From Hyphomicrobium_A sp963722495 (GTDB lineage Bacteria > Pseudomonadota > Alphaproteobacteria > Rhizobiales > Hyphomicrobiaceae), in contig CAVRND010000003.1 of NCBI GenBank assembly GCA_963722495.1, positions 248,001 to 312,000 on the forward strand: a DNA stretch of 64,000 nucleotides, written 5' to 3'. Below are positions 47,312-58,564 of the stretch, piece after piece. Within the stretch, counting starts at the first letter, position 1. The number at the start of each line of letters is the position of its first letter. A program made the translations under genes and the position numbers. The notes under the pieces were generated by a model. It searched no databases, was not told the origin of the DNA, and saw only the letters and a list, made by a program, of their open reading frames with translations.

Positions 47312-48195
47312 AGTATGTCGCCGCGGCTGCGCCAAGTCTCCACGTAGCCGGCGGCGATCAAGCCCGCGATGCAGTCGCGCTCCCAGCGGGCGGCCCAATC
47401 GGTCTCCATATAAATGCGCTTCGGCCATAGCGCTCGCGGCGCGGTGGCGATGAACGGCAGCAGCGCCCGATCCTCGAAGCCTTCGATGTCGATCTTGAGC
47501 GCATCGACGCGGTCGACGCCGGCGCGCTCGACCACCGAGAGCAGCGTGGCGATCGGCACCTGCAAGGGCGTCGCGCCGTCGAGCGCTTCCATGCTCGACA
47601 GCCCGCGCCTCGCCTCGTCGACGAACAGCGTCGCGGTGCCAGCCTCGGGGCCGACCGCGGTCGGCACGACTTCGATGTTCCCGAAGCCGTTGACGGCAAC
47701 GTTGTAACGCAGGCGTCTCAGCATCTCCGGCATCGGCTCAATGGCTATGACCCGCCCCGCGGGACCGACCGCCCGCGCCGCGAACAGTGCGTAGGCGCCG
47801 CAGTTGGCACCGACGTCCAGAAATACGTCGCCCGCGCGCAGGGGCGCGATGATGACGTCGCGACCGACGTGATCTTGCCGAGCACCCATGAAGACGAGGC
47901 CCCATTCGGTGGGATTGTCACGCGCGGCGCAACGCATCTTCATGCCATCGACCTCGACGTCGAAGAAGGGCTGCGCATCCTTAAGGTATCTGCCGGTGAA
48001 GCGGCGCGCGGCACCGCGCACCAAACGGTTGCGCGTCAGCTGGATGGCAACGGCGGCCACGCCTTGCGGCCGATAGGTGCCCCACGCCTCGGTGGCTGAT
48101 CCGCCGATCGCGACGGAACCCGTGCGCTGTGTGTGGTCACGCGGTAACGGGCGGCTCGCGGGCGCGTCTGGTGCAATCGCCTTGCCATAGCGCAT
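47287..48195 (-). CDS. FkbM family SAM-dependent methyltransferase
   Basis: A 302-residue enzyme of the FkbM O-methyltransferase group. SAM motif I is D-V-G-A-N-C-G-A-Y-A-L-F near residue 125 and motif II is V-I-A-I-E-P-M-P-E. The FkbM-specific L-K-I-D-I-E-G-F-E-D lies near residue 235. Family members methylate sugars or macrolides, so the substrate could be a surface glycan. The ATG at 48195 is chosen because earlier codons add unconserved sequence; the ribosome site is weak. Confidence 0.85.
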   Translation of the reverse strand: MRYGKAIAPDAPASRPLPRDHTQRTGSVAIGGSATEAWGTYRPQGVAAVAIQLTRNRLVRGAARRFTGRYLKDAQPFFDVEVDGMKMRCAARDNPTEWGLVFMGARQDHVGRDVIIAPLRAGDVFLDVGANCGAYALFAARAVGPAGRVIAIEPMPEMLRRLRYNVAVNGFGNIEVVPTAVGPEAGTATLFVDEARRGLSSMEALDGATPLQVPIATLLSVVERAGVDRVDALKIDIEGFEDRALLPFIATAPRALWPKRIYMETDWAARWERDCIAGLIAAGYVETWRSRGDILLRLREAA

Positions 48196-48337
48196 GGCTG
48201 ACCCCGGCTTCAGACAATGACTTTGAGAAATCGATCCGACAAAAGATGATCGTAGTACGGATGCCTTCTCCGAGTCACGGCTCACTTCATCGGCGGCTGG
48301 CGAACTCCTCATTGTCGGAAATCGGCCAAAACGATTT

Positions 48338-48368
48338 CAGCCCCCGCAGGTAGGACCTGCGGGGGCTG
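48338..48368 (-). terminator. Rho-independent terminator of rne
   Basis: AGCCCCCGCAGGT and ACCTGCGGGGGCT form a 13-base-pair perfect stem with a three-base loop. On the minus strand, the T-containing stretch GAAATCGTTTTG follows. It lies about 40 bases past the rne stop codon. The stem is strong; the T-run is only moderate. Confidence 0.72.
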
Positions 48369-48408
48369 ACAAATCTCGGAAAATTGGTTGTTCAGGCGGC
48401 CAGTTAGC

Positions 48409-51341
48409 TCACTCGCCGCCGAGCTTGCGCTGCCACCAGCCCTTGCGAACGGGAGCGCTCGATGCGGAGGCATCCTCGGTCGAAACTTCGAGCTGCTCCC
48501 CAACGACGATGCGTTCCAGGCGCGGTTCGCTGGAGCCGGTACGTCGCCGGCGCACGGGCGGCGCGGCTTCAACCTCTGCCTCGGCTACGGGTGCGCTCGG
48601 CACTTCCTTAGCCGGATGCACCGCGGTGCCAGCGTGATGCACTTCCTTGGCGGGAAGCACCTCGTTGCCGTCACTGTGCAGTTCAGGGAAATCAGCGATC
48701 GCTTCGCGGTGGCCGGACGTGGTCTCGCCACTAGGGCGCTCGGCTTCCGAATAGAACGGCTGCTGGTCATCATCTCCGAGGCGCGGCTCTGAGCCGCCAT
48801 TGGTCGCATGGGCCTCACCGCCGCGCTCTCCGTTGCGATCGCGGCCGCGACGTCCGCCTCGGCGGCCACGACGCCGGCTACGCCCGCCACGCTCGCGCGT
48901 GCGGTCGCCGCCTTCGCCTTCCTCGCTCCGAGGCCCGCGGGCCTGCTCGCCGCCCTCGGAATGCTGGTGCTCGTGCACATCCTCGCCATCGCCGTTCTCG
49001 GGCGAGTCGGGTGCATCCTGGTCGCCGCCGACGTCCTCGACGCCGCCACGCGCGTCGTCGGCGTAGCTGCTGCCGCGTTCCTCGCGCTCGCCGCCGCGTC
49101 CACCACGGCGGCGGCGGCGACGGCGGCGCGAACCGCCTTCTTCGCTGTCGCTGCCCTGACGATCGCGATCACGGTCTCCGCCACCACGTGCGGCGGGAGC
49201 TTCGCGGCGCCTCGCGGCTGCGGCGAGCCGGCTGCTCACGGGCTTCGAACTCGCCGTTCTCGTCCTCGCCTTCGAAGCCGGATTCCATGTTGACGACGTT
49301 GCGCTCGATGCGACGCGGCGCCTGCGCCGGCGCGGCGCCCTTCTCGATGGTGAAGTTGGCACCGGCCAGCTTGTCGGAGCCGGTGACCATGATCTGCAAG
49401 CCGAGGCGCGCTTCCATGTCGTTGATGAAGGGGCGCTTGTTGTTGAGGATGTAGAGCGCTACCGACGGTGTTGTCGTGGCGATGAGCGGCGCGCGCGTGC
49501 CGGCCATGATGGTGTCCTCGAGGCCGCGCAGCACTGCGAGTGCCACCGATTCCGTCGAGCGGATGATGCCCGTGCCCTGGCAGTGCGGGCACTGCGTGGT
49601 CGATCCTTCGAGCACGCCGGTACGCAGACGCTGGCGTGACATCTCCAAGAGGCCGAAGTGGCTGATGCGTCCGACTTGAATGCGGGCGCGGTCGAAGCGC
49701 AACGCTTCCTTCAACCGGCGCTCGACGGCGCGGTTGTTGCGCTTCTCTTCCATGTCGATGAAGTCGACGACGATGAGGCCGGCGAGGTCGCGCAGCTTCA
49801 GCTGGCGGGCGATCTCGTCTGCGGCCTCCAGGTTCGTGTGGTGCGCGGTCTCTTCGATGGAGAACTCACGCGTCGCCTTGCCGGAGTTCACGTCGATGGC
49901 GACCAGCGCTTCCGTCTGGTTGATGACGAGATAGCCGCCCGAGCGCAGCGTCACGTAGGGGCTGAACATGGCGTTCAGCTGCCGCTCGATCTGGAAGCGC
50001 GTGAAGAGCGGTTCCGGCTCCTGGTAGTTGGTGACGTTCTTGGCATGGCTCGGCATGAGCATGCGCATGAAGTCTTTGGCCTCGCGATGCGCCTCGCCAC
50101 CGGCGACGATCACCTCGTCGACGTCCTTGTTATAAAGGTCGCGGATCGAGCGCTTGATGAGGTTGCCTTCCTCGTAGACGAGGCTCGGCGCCTGGCTCTG
50201 CAGGGTGAGGTCGCGGACGCTCTCCCACAGGCGCAGGAGGTATTCGAAGTCGCGCTTGATCTCCTGCTTGGTGCGCGCGGCGCCGGCCGTGCGGATGATC
50301 AGGCCCATGCCCTCCGGAACCTCGAGCTCGGCGGCGATGGCCTTGAGGCGCTTGCGGTCCTGCGGCTGGGTGATCTTGCGGCTGATGCCGCCGCCGCGGG
50401 CAGTGTTGGGCATCAGGACGGTGTAGCGGCCGGCGAGCGACAGGTAGGTGGTGAGAGCCGCGCCCTTGTTGCCGCGCTCCTCCTTGACGACCTGCACCAG
50501 GATCACCTGGCGGCGCTTGATGACCTCTTGGATCTTGTAGCTGCGCGGACGACGGCGCGGGCGGGAAGGCAGCTCTTCGAGAGCGTCCTCTCCCGAGCCG
50601 ACCTGCTCGACGCGCTCCACTTCGACCGGCGCGGCGTTGGCTTCGACCTGACGGTCGCCGCTGTCTTCGCTGCCGTTGGCCTCTTCGCGGCTGCCTTCGG
50701 AGGATCCCGCCGCGTCGACGGTGTTCTCGTTGGCGGCGACGCTGGAATCGTCGGCGTGCTGCGGCTCGTCGTGGATGCGGTCATCTGCCGGCGCGGCCTC
50801 GGCGAGCGTCGCGATGCTCGGAGGCGCCGTGGTCCTCGTGGCCGTGATCGTGGCTATGACCATGGTGATCGTGATGGTCATGGTCGTGATGGTCGTGCTC
50901 GTCGCCGTCCTCGGGAGGCGGATCGCCGCCTTCGCGGGGCTCGAGAACCTCGAACTGGTCTTCCTCTTCGGCGGCAGGCGCCGATGAAGCGCGGCGGCGC
51001 GCGAGCGCTTCGGCGTGCGCGTCTACGGCAGCCTCCTCCTCGGCCTCGGCGGCGGCTTCCTCATCGAGGAGCGCCTGACGGTCGGCCATGGGGATCTGGT
51101 AGTAGTCGGGATGGATTTCGTTGAAGGCGAGGAAGCCGTGGCGGTTGCCGCCGTACTCGACGAAGGCAGCCTGCAGGGACGGCTCAACGCGCGTCACCTT
51201 GGCGAGATAGATATTTCCCCGAAGCAGCTTCCGGGCGGCGGATTCGAAATCGAATTCCTCTACGCGGCCGTTGCGGAGCACCACGACCCGGGTCTCTTCC
51301 GGATGGGTGGCGTCGATAAGCATCTTGTTGGTGTTGGACAT
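48409..51341 (-). CDS. rne: Ribonuclease E (frame broken twice)
   Basis: Essential endoribonuclease and scaffold of the RNA degradosome. The N-terminus M-S-N-T-N-K-M-L-I-D-A starts the S1 domain, which is split by a long acidic and His-rich insert. Then come the sensor domain, the DNase I-like domain with A-I-D-V-N-S-G and V-V-D-F-I-D-M-E (catalytic Asp), and the zinc-link C-P-H-C-Q-G-T-G. The C-terminal region is an Arg/Gly/Glu-rich disordered tail ending W-W-Q-R-K-L-G-G-E. Extra bases near 50815 and 49220 break the frame. Correction gives 976 residues, normal for this order. Confidence 0.92.
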
Positions 51342-52135
51342 GTGTGCCGATCCTCGGCGCGCCGGCTGGGCTGCTTGCCGCTGTGAACCGCAATCCGGAT
51401 ATGAATTGGGTCATGGGCGGGAAGGCGCCGGTCTCGGGCGCGCGTCATTGTTTGCGATGATGGGTGAAAAGCAGGGGGTGTCGGTGTGGCACACAGACTT
51501 CTGCCGCCGGGCGTGGCCGGGCGTGCTCCGCGGCGCGGACGGTTGCGCGCTGGAACCTGCAGATGGCTGAGGCCGAAGTTCAGCATTCCAAAAATTCTTT
51601 CAATGGCTTGGCGTGGAACGCAAGGGTATCGCGCTCCCACCGTACTGCCCTCATATCGGCGCAGGCGCCGGGCGGTTGTCCGCCTGCTCCGTTCGCCTTC
51701 CTTTCGCTGGCGAAGAGCGGAGCTGTGCAAGTGAGGCTGATCAGTATCGAGCGATTTGCGTCGCGCCGGGCGCCAGCTTGGCCCTCAGGCTTAAGGCTCC
51801 GCCGTCTCGAAAGACCCGGAGCATGTGCTTGCGGGCGCAGGGCGAACCACTCGATCGTCGGTCTGCAGCGACACCGTCCCTAGCGGGGGGCGGCGAACCG
51901 GCGCGAACGACTGGGCGGTTGCCCGACCAACTCGTTCTTGCGGCGCACAAATGTCCTCGATAGAGCGCCGCTGCAGCAACGAAGTAATAAGTACGGGTTC
52001 GCCGGTAGGCTTGCAAGCATGTTATAAGTGCATGCCCGCGAACCGACCGGCCAAGTCTCTGCAATGTGAGGGAAAACCAGCAAAGGTTTGGTTAACGGGG
52101 CGGGGAAGGCGTGGGGCGCCGTGTAGGCGGAGGGG
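51342..52135. other. Long gene-free divergent region between rne and amiC
   Basis: This 794-base gap has no open frame that looks like a protein. It must hold the promoter and leader of rne (left) and the promoter of amiC (right). TTCGCC, 18 bases, TTATAA near 52000-52030 is a weak sigma-70-like candidate on the plus strand. Long rne leaders are known in other bacteria, where RNase E regulates its own mRNA; a similar leader here is inferred from length only. No tRNA or recognisable small RNA was seen. Confidence 0.45.
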
Positions 52136-53517
52136 ATGCAGAAGCATCTGCAACATGACATGCGCCGGGCGCTGATCGCGCTTGCATGGGTGCTCGGCCT
52201 CGCCATGGCGGCGCTGACGGCCACAAACGCCGTTGCGGACCCCGGTAGCGTGCACCGCAAGAACGTCGCTGTTGAAGCAAAGCGCGCCGAGATCAAGAGC
52301 GACGCGGCCTCGACAAAATTTTTGCTCGGACTTTCGGCCGGCGTGCGCGCGGAGATATTTACGCTCGCCGATCCGTACCGCGTCGTGATCGACCTCCCGG
52401 ACGTCGCCTTCCAGCTTCCCGAGGGCACCGGTCAGAAAGGGCAAGGCCTGATCTCGGGCTTCCGCTACGGCCTGCTGGCCGAAGGCAAGGCGCGCGTCGT
52501 CATCGATACGACGGGGCCTGTGGTACTCAAGCGCGCCGATATGACGTCGAAGGGCGGCAGCGCCGTCGAGCTGGCGATCGAGCTGGCGCCGACCTCGGCG
52601 AAGTCATTCGGCGTCGGCACGGGCGGCGGGCGCGCCGCCGCGGCGCCCGTCAAGGCAGAGTCCGCCCCCGACGCCCAAGGTGCTGAAAAAGGATCGCGCC
52701 AAACCGATTATTCTGATCGATGCCGGCCATGGCGGCATCGACCCGGGTGCGGCAGGCGCCAGCAACCTCAAGGAAAAGACGCTGGTCCTGGCCGTCGCCC
52801 AGCTCTAAAGGCGCAATTGTCGGCAGGCCGGCCGCTATGACGTGAGGATGACGCGGTCCAGCGACGTGTTCATCTCGCTGGATCAGCGCTTGAAGATGTC
52901 GCGCGATCTCGACGCCGACCTGTTTATCTCGCTGCACGCCGACAGCATCGCGCAGAAGGGCTTCGCCAAAGCCGTGCGCGGCGCCACCGTCTACACGCTG
53001 TCGGAGCGGGCCTCGGACGAGGAGGCGCGCCGGATGGCTGAAAAGGAGAACAACTCCGACGCCATCGCCGGTCTGCAGACGGCGAAGTTCGAGGAGGAGG
53101 GGGAGGTGCGCAACATCCTCATCGACCTTCTCAAACGCGAGACGTCGAATTTCTCGGCCGATTTCTCCAACACGCTGGTCAAGCGCCTTGGAACCAGCAT
53201 TTCGCTGTCGGGGCGCCCGCAGCGCTCGGCGGCCTTCAAGGTCCTGCGTCAGGCGGACACGCCGTCAGTGCTGGTGGAACTCGGCTATATGAGCAATCGC
53301 GGAGGACGAGCGGCTGCTCAATTCCGCCGATTGGCAGCGGCGCGTCGCCGCGGCTATCGGGACGGCCGTCGATTCCTATTTCTCCAAGCGTACTGCAAAG
53401 GCACCGGTGAGGCGCGTGAACGTGGTTGTCGCGTCACGTTATCTAAACTCCCGCGTCCGACGACTTGATGCCACAATCCATGCTAATGTGCGTGCTTCGC
53501 GGCGTCGCCTTTCGTAG
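52136..53517 (+). CDS. amiC: N-acetylmuramoyl-L-alanine amidase, AmiC type (frame broken several times)
   Basis: Cleaves the amide bond between MurNAc and the stem peptide during cell separation. A signal peptide (about 1-34) and an AMIN domain (about 45-150) are in the first frame. The zinc amidase domain then appears in shifted frames: I-D-A-G-H-G-G-I-D-P-G-A-A-G, V-R-M-T-R-S-S-D, S-L-H-A-D-S and L-V-E-L-G-Y-M-S-N. Breaks near 52675, 52833 and 53301 look like insertions; one near 52805 looks like a deletion. Correction gives about 459 residues. The 3' end at 53517 is less certain than the rest. The PBP1a gene follows. Confidence 0.82.
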
Positions 53518-53581
53518 CCATCAGGCTCGCGCGGATATGCCAGATCAACCGATTACGCACGATCAACGGAATTAGAGGTTG

Positions 53582-56166
53582 ATGCGCGAGCCCTTATACC
53601 CGCCCGAGCCCATCTACCCGTCAGAACCGCCACCGCGCCGACGCAAGCGGCGTAAGAGCTTGCTGTTGAGCTTTCTCGGCTTCGGGTTCGCGGCTGCCGT
53701 CGTCGTGTTCATCTGCGCGTCTGCCGCGGCGGGCTACATGCTGTGGAAAACCTCCCAGGATCTGCCGGACTACGAGAGCCTCGCCAAGTACGAGCCGCCG
53801 GTGATGACGCGTATCCACGCGCACAACGGCGCGCTGATCGCCGAGTATGCGCGCGAGCGGCGCATCTTCGTGCCCATCAACACCATTCCCAAGCGCGTCA
53901 TCGCAGCCTTCCTGTCGGCCGAGGACCGCCGCTTCTACGAGCACGGCGGCGTCGACTTCCAAGGCATCGCGCGCGCGGTCTACAAGGTCGTCGAGGGCAA
54001 GATCCGCGGCAGCGACAAGCGCGCCGAGGGCGGCTCGACCATCACCCAACAGGTCGCCAAGAACTTCCTTCTCAGCAGCGAGCGCTCGATGGAGCGCAAG
54101 CTCAAGGAGGCGATCCTCGCCATCCGCATCGAGCGGGCCTACTCGAAGGACAAGATCCTCGAGCTCTATCTGAACGAGATCTACTTCGGCATCGGCGCCT
54201 ACGGCATCGCCGCCGCGAGCCTCAGCTACTTCAACAAGGAGCTGCAGGATCTGACGGTCGAGGAGGTCGCGTATCTGGCCGCGCTCCCGAAGGGCCCCAA
54301 CAACTACCATCCGTTCCGGCGCGAGAAGCAGGCGCTGATCCGGCGCGACTGGATCATCGGCCAGATGCAGGAGAACGGCTACATCACGGCCGAGGAAGCG
54401 GCGACGGCCAAAGACCAAGCCTCTAGGCGTCAATCTCCGCCAGACCGGCGCGCACATCTTCGCCGCCGATTTCTTCGCCGAGGAAGTGCGGCGCACGCTG
54501 CTGTCGCAATTCGGCGAGGACAAGCTCTACAACGGCGGCCTCTCGGTGCGTACGACGCTCGATCCGCGCCTGCAGCAGGCCGCCCGCCGCTCGCTGATGG
54601 ACGGCCTCGTGCAGTTCGATCGCACGAAAGGCTGGCGCGGCCCGGTGACCAAGCTCGACATTGCCGGCGACTGGGGCAAGGCGCTCGACGCGGTCGAGAG
54701 CCCGAACGACATCCAGCCCTGGCGGCTCGGGGTCGTGCTCAAGACGGAAGCCACCAAGGCCGTGATCGGATTGCGTCCGGAGAAGCAGCAGGACGGCTCG
54801 CTGGTCGGCAAACGCGAGGCGGTCGAGATCACCTTCGACGAACTGAAGTGGGCCAAGTCGGCCGTGAAGAAAGTCGCGCCGAAGACGGTGGCCGACGTCA
54901 TCACGCCCGGCGACGTCATCTACGTGGCGCCGAAGGAGGCCGGCAACGTCGGCGGCGTCTGGTCACTGATGCAGATCCCGGAAGTCGGCGGCGGCATCGT
55001 CGCCATGGACCCCAACACGGGCCGCGTGCTTGCCGTGGTCGGCGGGTTCTCGTTCGCCATGAGCCAGTTCGACCGCGCCATTCAGGCCAAGCGCCAGCCC
55101 GGCTCCTCGTTCAAGCCGTTCGTCTACGCGGCGGCGCTCGACAACGGCTACAAGCCGACGTCGATCATTCTCGACGCGCCGATCGAGATCGAGCAGGGCC
55201 CCGGCCAGGACATCTGGAAGCCGGAGAACTACGAGAAGGAGCATTCGGCCGGCCCGTCGACGCTTGCGCTTCGGCATCGAGCACTCGCGCAACCAGATGA
55301 CGGTGCGCCTGGCGCAAGATCTCGGCATGCCGATCATCACCGACTACGCCAAGCGCTTCGGCATCTACGACGATCTGCTGCCCGTGCTGTCGATGTCGCT
55401 CGGCGCCGGCGAGACCACGTTGCTGCGCATCGCCACCGGCTACTGCTCGATCGCCAACGGCGGGCATCAGGTGCGCGCTACGCTGATCGACCGCATTCAG
55501 GATCGCTGGGGCCGCACCGTCTGGCGGCACGATCAGCGCGTGTGCGAGGGCTGCAAGGTCGACAAGTGGAACGGACAGGAAGAGCCCGAGGTCCCCGACG
55601 ACCGCGTGCAGATCATGGACCCGCACACCGCCTATCAGATGACCTCGATCCTCGAGGGCGTGATCCAGCGCGGCACCGCGACTTCGCTGAAGGCTCTCGA
55701 GCGCCCGCTGGCCGGAAAAACCGGCACGACGAACGAGGAGAAGGACGCCTGGTTCGTCGGCTACACGCCCGACATGGTCGTCGGCGTATTCATGGGCTAC
55801 GACAGTCCCGTGCCGATGGGTAAGGGCAACACGGGCGGCAAGGTCGCGGCTCCCGTCTTCGGCGACTTCGTGAAGGAAGCGCTCGCCGATCAACCCGCAG
55901 CGCCGTTCCGCGTCCCGCCGGGCGTCAAGCTGGCACGCGTCAACCTGCGCACCGGGCTCCGCGCCGGTGAAGAAGATCCGCAAAGCATCATTGAAGCGTT
56001 CAAGCCCGGTGAAGAGCCGGACGATGCCTACTCCGTGATCGGCTTCACGGATCAGGGCACGGGCGGTCTGCCGGCCCGCGACGACGAAAGCTCGGCGGAC
56101 GATGCCTACCAGCCGCCGCCGCGGCAGAGCCCCGGCTACGGCTCGGGCCGCGGAGGCCTGTGGTGA
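53582..56166 (+). CDS. mrcA: Penicillin-binding protein 1A (bifunctional), frame broken twice
   Basis: Polymerises and cross-links peptidoglycan. A cytoplasmic Pro/Arg-rich start and membrane anchor (about 28-52) precede the transglycosylase domain with S-A-E-D-R-R-F-Y-E-H-G-G and G-G-S-T-I-T-Q-Q-V-A-K-N. The transpeptidase has R-Q-P-G-S-S-F-K-P-F (S-x-x-K), Y-C-S-I-A-N (S-x-N) and G-K-T-G-T-T (K-T-G). Extra bases near 54420 and 55266 break the frame. Removing them gives 860 residues. A TTG precedes the ATG by one codon. It is paired with amiC upstream, a common synteny linking synthesis and splitting of the wall. Confidence 0.93.
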
Positions 56167-56193
56167 CGCCACACGCCTGAACAGCGGCGCACG

Positions 56194-56361
56194 CTAGTGT
56201 CCCGATTCCGAAGTTCGCCAGAGCTCGCGGTTGGCATCGGGAGCGAACTTCGGAATTATAAGGGACACTAGAAAAGCATAGACTTGCTAGTGTGATTTAG
56301 ATCGAGAAATTCGCTCCGGACCTCGCGGCTGACGATGCGAATTTCTCGATCATCACACTAG
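56194..56361 (+). repeat. Two-hairpin compound repeat, copy 2
   Basis: Hairpin A is 56194-56271 and hairpin B 56287-56361, in the same order and orientation as copy 1. The linker is 15 bases (AAAAGCATAGACTTG) and differs slightly. The inner-arm insertions are TTAT in A and TTA in B. The stems match the other copies almost base for base, while both loops are different. It occupies most of the 283-base gap between the PBP1a gene and prfB. Confidence 0.9.
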
Positions 56362-56449
56362 CTGCGGCGTGCCTTCGCGTTTACAGGCGCGTGCACCGCG
56401 ACTATATCCATCGCTGATCCCTGAAATCGCTCCCGCCTCGGAGAGAACG

Positions 56450-57581
56450 ATGCGTGCCGAACCGCAAAAGCGTGTTGAATCCATAAAGGAGGCCCTCGGT
56501 CTCCTACGGAGGCATCTTTGACTGGGATACTGCCCAGCAACGTCTCGCCGAACTGAACAAGCGCGCTGAGGATCCCGCCCTCTGGAACAACTCCAAGGCG
56601 GCGCAGAAGGTCATGCGCCAGCGCCAGCAGCTCGAACGCTCGATAAACGCCTATCGCGATTTGGAGCGCGGCCTGGAAGACGGCGTGACGCTCATCGAGC
56701 TCGGCGAGGCGGAGGACGACGACGCCTCCATCGCCGAAGGCGAAGCCATGCTCAAGAAGCTCGACGAAGAGGCGCAGCGGCGCAGCGTCGAAGCGTTGCT
56801 GTCCGGCGAGGCTGACGGCAACGATACCTATCTCGAAGTGCATGCAGGCGCCGGCGGCACCGAAAGCCAGGACTGGGCCTCGATGCTGGCGCGCATGTAC
56901 ATGCGCTGGGCCGAGCAGCGCGGCTACAAGGTGGCAACTTTGGAAGAAAGCTCCGGCGAAGAAGCGGGCATCAAGTCGGTCACCATCGAGATCAAGGGCG
57001 AGGACGCCTATGGCTGGCTGAAGACCGAGTCCGGCGTGCACCGGCTTGTGCGCATCTCGCCCTACGACGCCAACGCGCGCCGCCACACGAGCTTTGCGTC
57101 CGTGTGGGTGTATCCGGTGGTCGACGACGACATCGACATCCAGATCAACGAGAGCGAGTGCCGTATCGACACGTATCGCTCGTCAGGCGCGGGCGGCCAG
57201 CACGTCAACACGACCGATAGCGCGGTGCGCATCACGCACATTCCCACCGGCATCGCCGTGGCGAGCCAGCAGGAGCGCTCGCAGATCAAGAACCGCGCCA
57301 TCGCCTGGGCGATGCTCAAGTCGCGGCTCTACGAGCTCGAGCTGAAGAAGCGCGAGGACAAGGCCACCGCCGAGGCGGCGGGCAAGAAGGAGATCGGCTG
57401 GGGGCACCAGATCCGCTCCTACGTGCTGCAGCCGTACCAGCTGGTGAAGGATTTGCGCACCGGCACGCAGAGCACGAATCCGTCCGCCGTGCTCGATGGC
57501 GAGATCGATCCATTCATCGAGAGTGCGCTGGCACAGCGCATCAAGGGCGGCGCCCAAGTCGAAATCGCCGACCTCGACTAG
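56450..57581 (+). CDS. prfB: Peptide chain release factor 2, with programmed +1 frameshift
   Basis: Recognises UAA and UGA stop codons. The ATG at 56450 reads 23 codons ending R-R-H-L, then meets an in-frame TGA (56519-56521). Shifting +1 at CTT-T-GAC continues as D-W-D-T-A-Q-Q-R-L and on to the stop at 57581. Total 376 residues, standard for RF2. The G-G-Q motif is S-G-A-G-G-Q-H-V-N. The anticodon-like S-P-F tripeptide aligns with S-P-Y. Expression is autoregulated: low RF2 favours the shift. Confidence 0.96.
56516..56522 (+). promoter_or_regulatory. prfB recoding site (CTT TGA C)
   Basis: CTTTGAC follows a Shine-Dalgarno-like GGAGG by three bases (CAT). This is the same arrangement as E. 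coli prfB, where AGGGGG, three bases and CUUUGAC promote about 30-50 percent +1 shifting. All elements (internal SD, slippery CTT, stop TGA, following C) are present and correctly spaced. It is a true recoding site, unlike the other frame breaks in this window. Confidence 0.95.
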
Positions 57582-57641
57582 CTAGAGAGTGGAAGCGGTC
57601 CGACGCGGCGGGGGGCGCGGCGCGCCGGACCGCGGCGCGTC

Positions 57642-58070
57642 TTAGGTCAGACCCGAGACGCACACTTTCGCCGAGCCCTTGAAGTTCGGCTTGGCGCGGT
57701 AGGTCAGCTCGACGCGATCGATGGCACGTTCACCGCGGCCCTTGAGATCGAGTGGACGCGTTTGGCCACCTTCGCGGATTTCCGAGCGCACCTGCAGATC
57801 GTCCGGAGAGCCGTTGCCGTACACGACCTTCAGATCGTTGATGTAGACGGTGTTGCCCGACACCTCGAGGCGAATGGCTTTGAACTTGCCCTCGCGGCGG
57901 CCGACTTTGATGGCGTCGCGATCGACAAGGAAGCCGACCTTCTGGCAACCGAGCTGCTCCCAATGATCGGGACCGCGATCGCGGTCGCGCTGCTGAGCGA
58001 GCGAGGGCTGTGCGGCAAGTCCGGCGAGCGCGAGGGCGCCGATGAGCACGGTGGCGCGTTTGATACTCAT
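57642..58070 (-). CDS. Secreted DUF2541-like protein
   Basis: A 142-residue protein from the ATG at 58070 with GGGAGA upstream. The signal peptide covers about residues 1-25 (ending S-L-A-Q-Q). The mature domain has L-G-C-Q-K-V-G-F and a late Cys in A-K-V-C-V-S-G, a possible disulfide. Alternating beta-strands are suggested by R-L-E-V-S-G-N-T-V-Y-I-N-D-L-K and the closing R-V-E-L-T-Y-R-A-K. The pattern is reminiscent of DUF2541 (E. coli YaaI), but the match is by eye. It converges with prfB. Confidence 0.6.
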   Translation of the reverse strand: MSIKRATVLIGALALAGLAAQPSLAQQRDRDRGPDHWEQLGCQKVGFLVDRDAIKVGRREGKFKAIRLEVSGNTVYINDLKVVYGNGSPDDLQVRSEIREGGQTRPLDLKGRGERAIDRVELTYRAKPNFKGSAKVCVSGLT

Positions 58071-58564
58071 ATCGTGTCTCCCGTTGTTGGTGTCCGCTGT
58101 GGCGGCACGGCATATCAACGCCTCGGCGTGCCCGATCCGTTGCCCACCTGTCGCGTGAAGAGCGGGCAGAGCCATGCACGGTCCGCAAGGGGGGAATGTT
58201 GGGGTGCGCGGGCGACAGTGGAACCGACTGAAGCGCAACGATTGTCACGGCAGCGTGCGTGACAGGGCGCATGCGTCGATCTGCGCAACTCCAATTTTAA
58301 CGGGGAGGGGCCACGCAAAGGGTCCAGCGCTGCGGTGTCACCGCGAATACGCTGGACCACAAAGCTTGCGGCCGGGACCGAAGCCGGAGCTTCAGTGGCC
58401 ACGTCATCATAACGATGGGTGGCAAATTTTCCGTCGCCACCCGCGCGTTAATCTCTTAACGCGGGCTTGTTCTACGGCTCGAAACCTGACGCTGAGATGA
58501 ACGGCGCGCGCTGGCCGCGCAAAAGGGCTTTGCAGCGCCGTTGCGATGCGCCAAGACGTTGCCC
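58071..58564. other. Divergent intergenic region with a palindrome at 58444-58463
   Basis: These 494 bases separate the DUF2541-like gene (left) from the methyltransferase cluster (right). No protein-like frame was accepted. CGCGTTAA-TCTC-TTAACGCG is a perfect eight-base-pair inverted repeat about 100 bases before the next start. It could be a regulator's operator or a hairpin in the leader. GTCCAGCG at 58321-58328 also has its near complement CGCTGGAC about 20 bases on. Confidence 0.45.

Noticed and set aside
50781..50960. Short repeated CATGATCATGG-like units resembling a repeat array
   Set aside because: They encode the His/Asp insert of RNase E in frame; there are no regular spacers, so it is not CRISPR.
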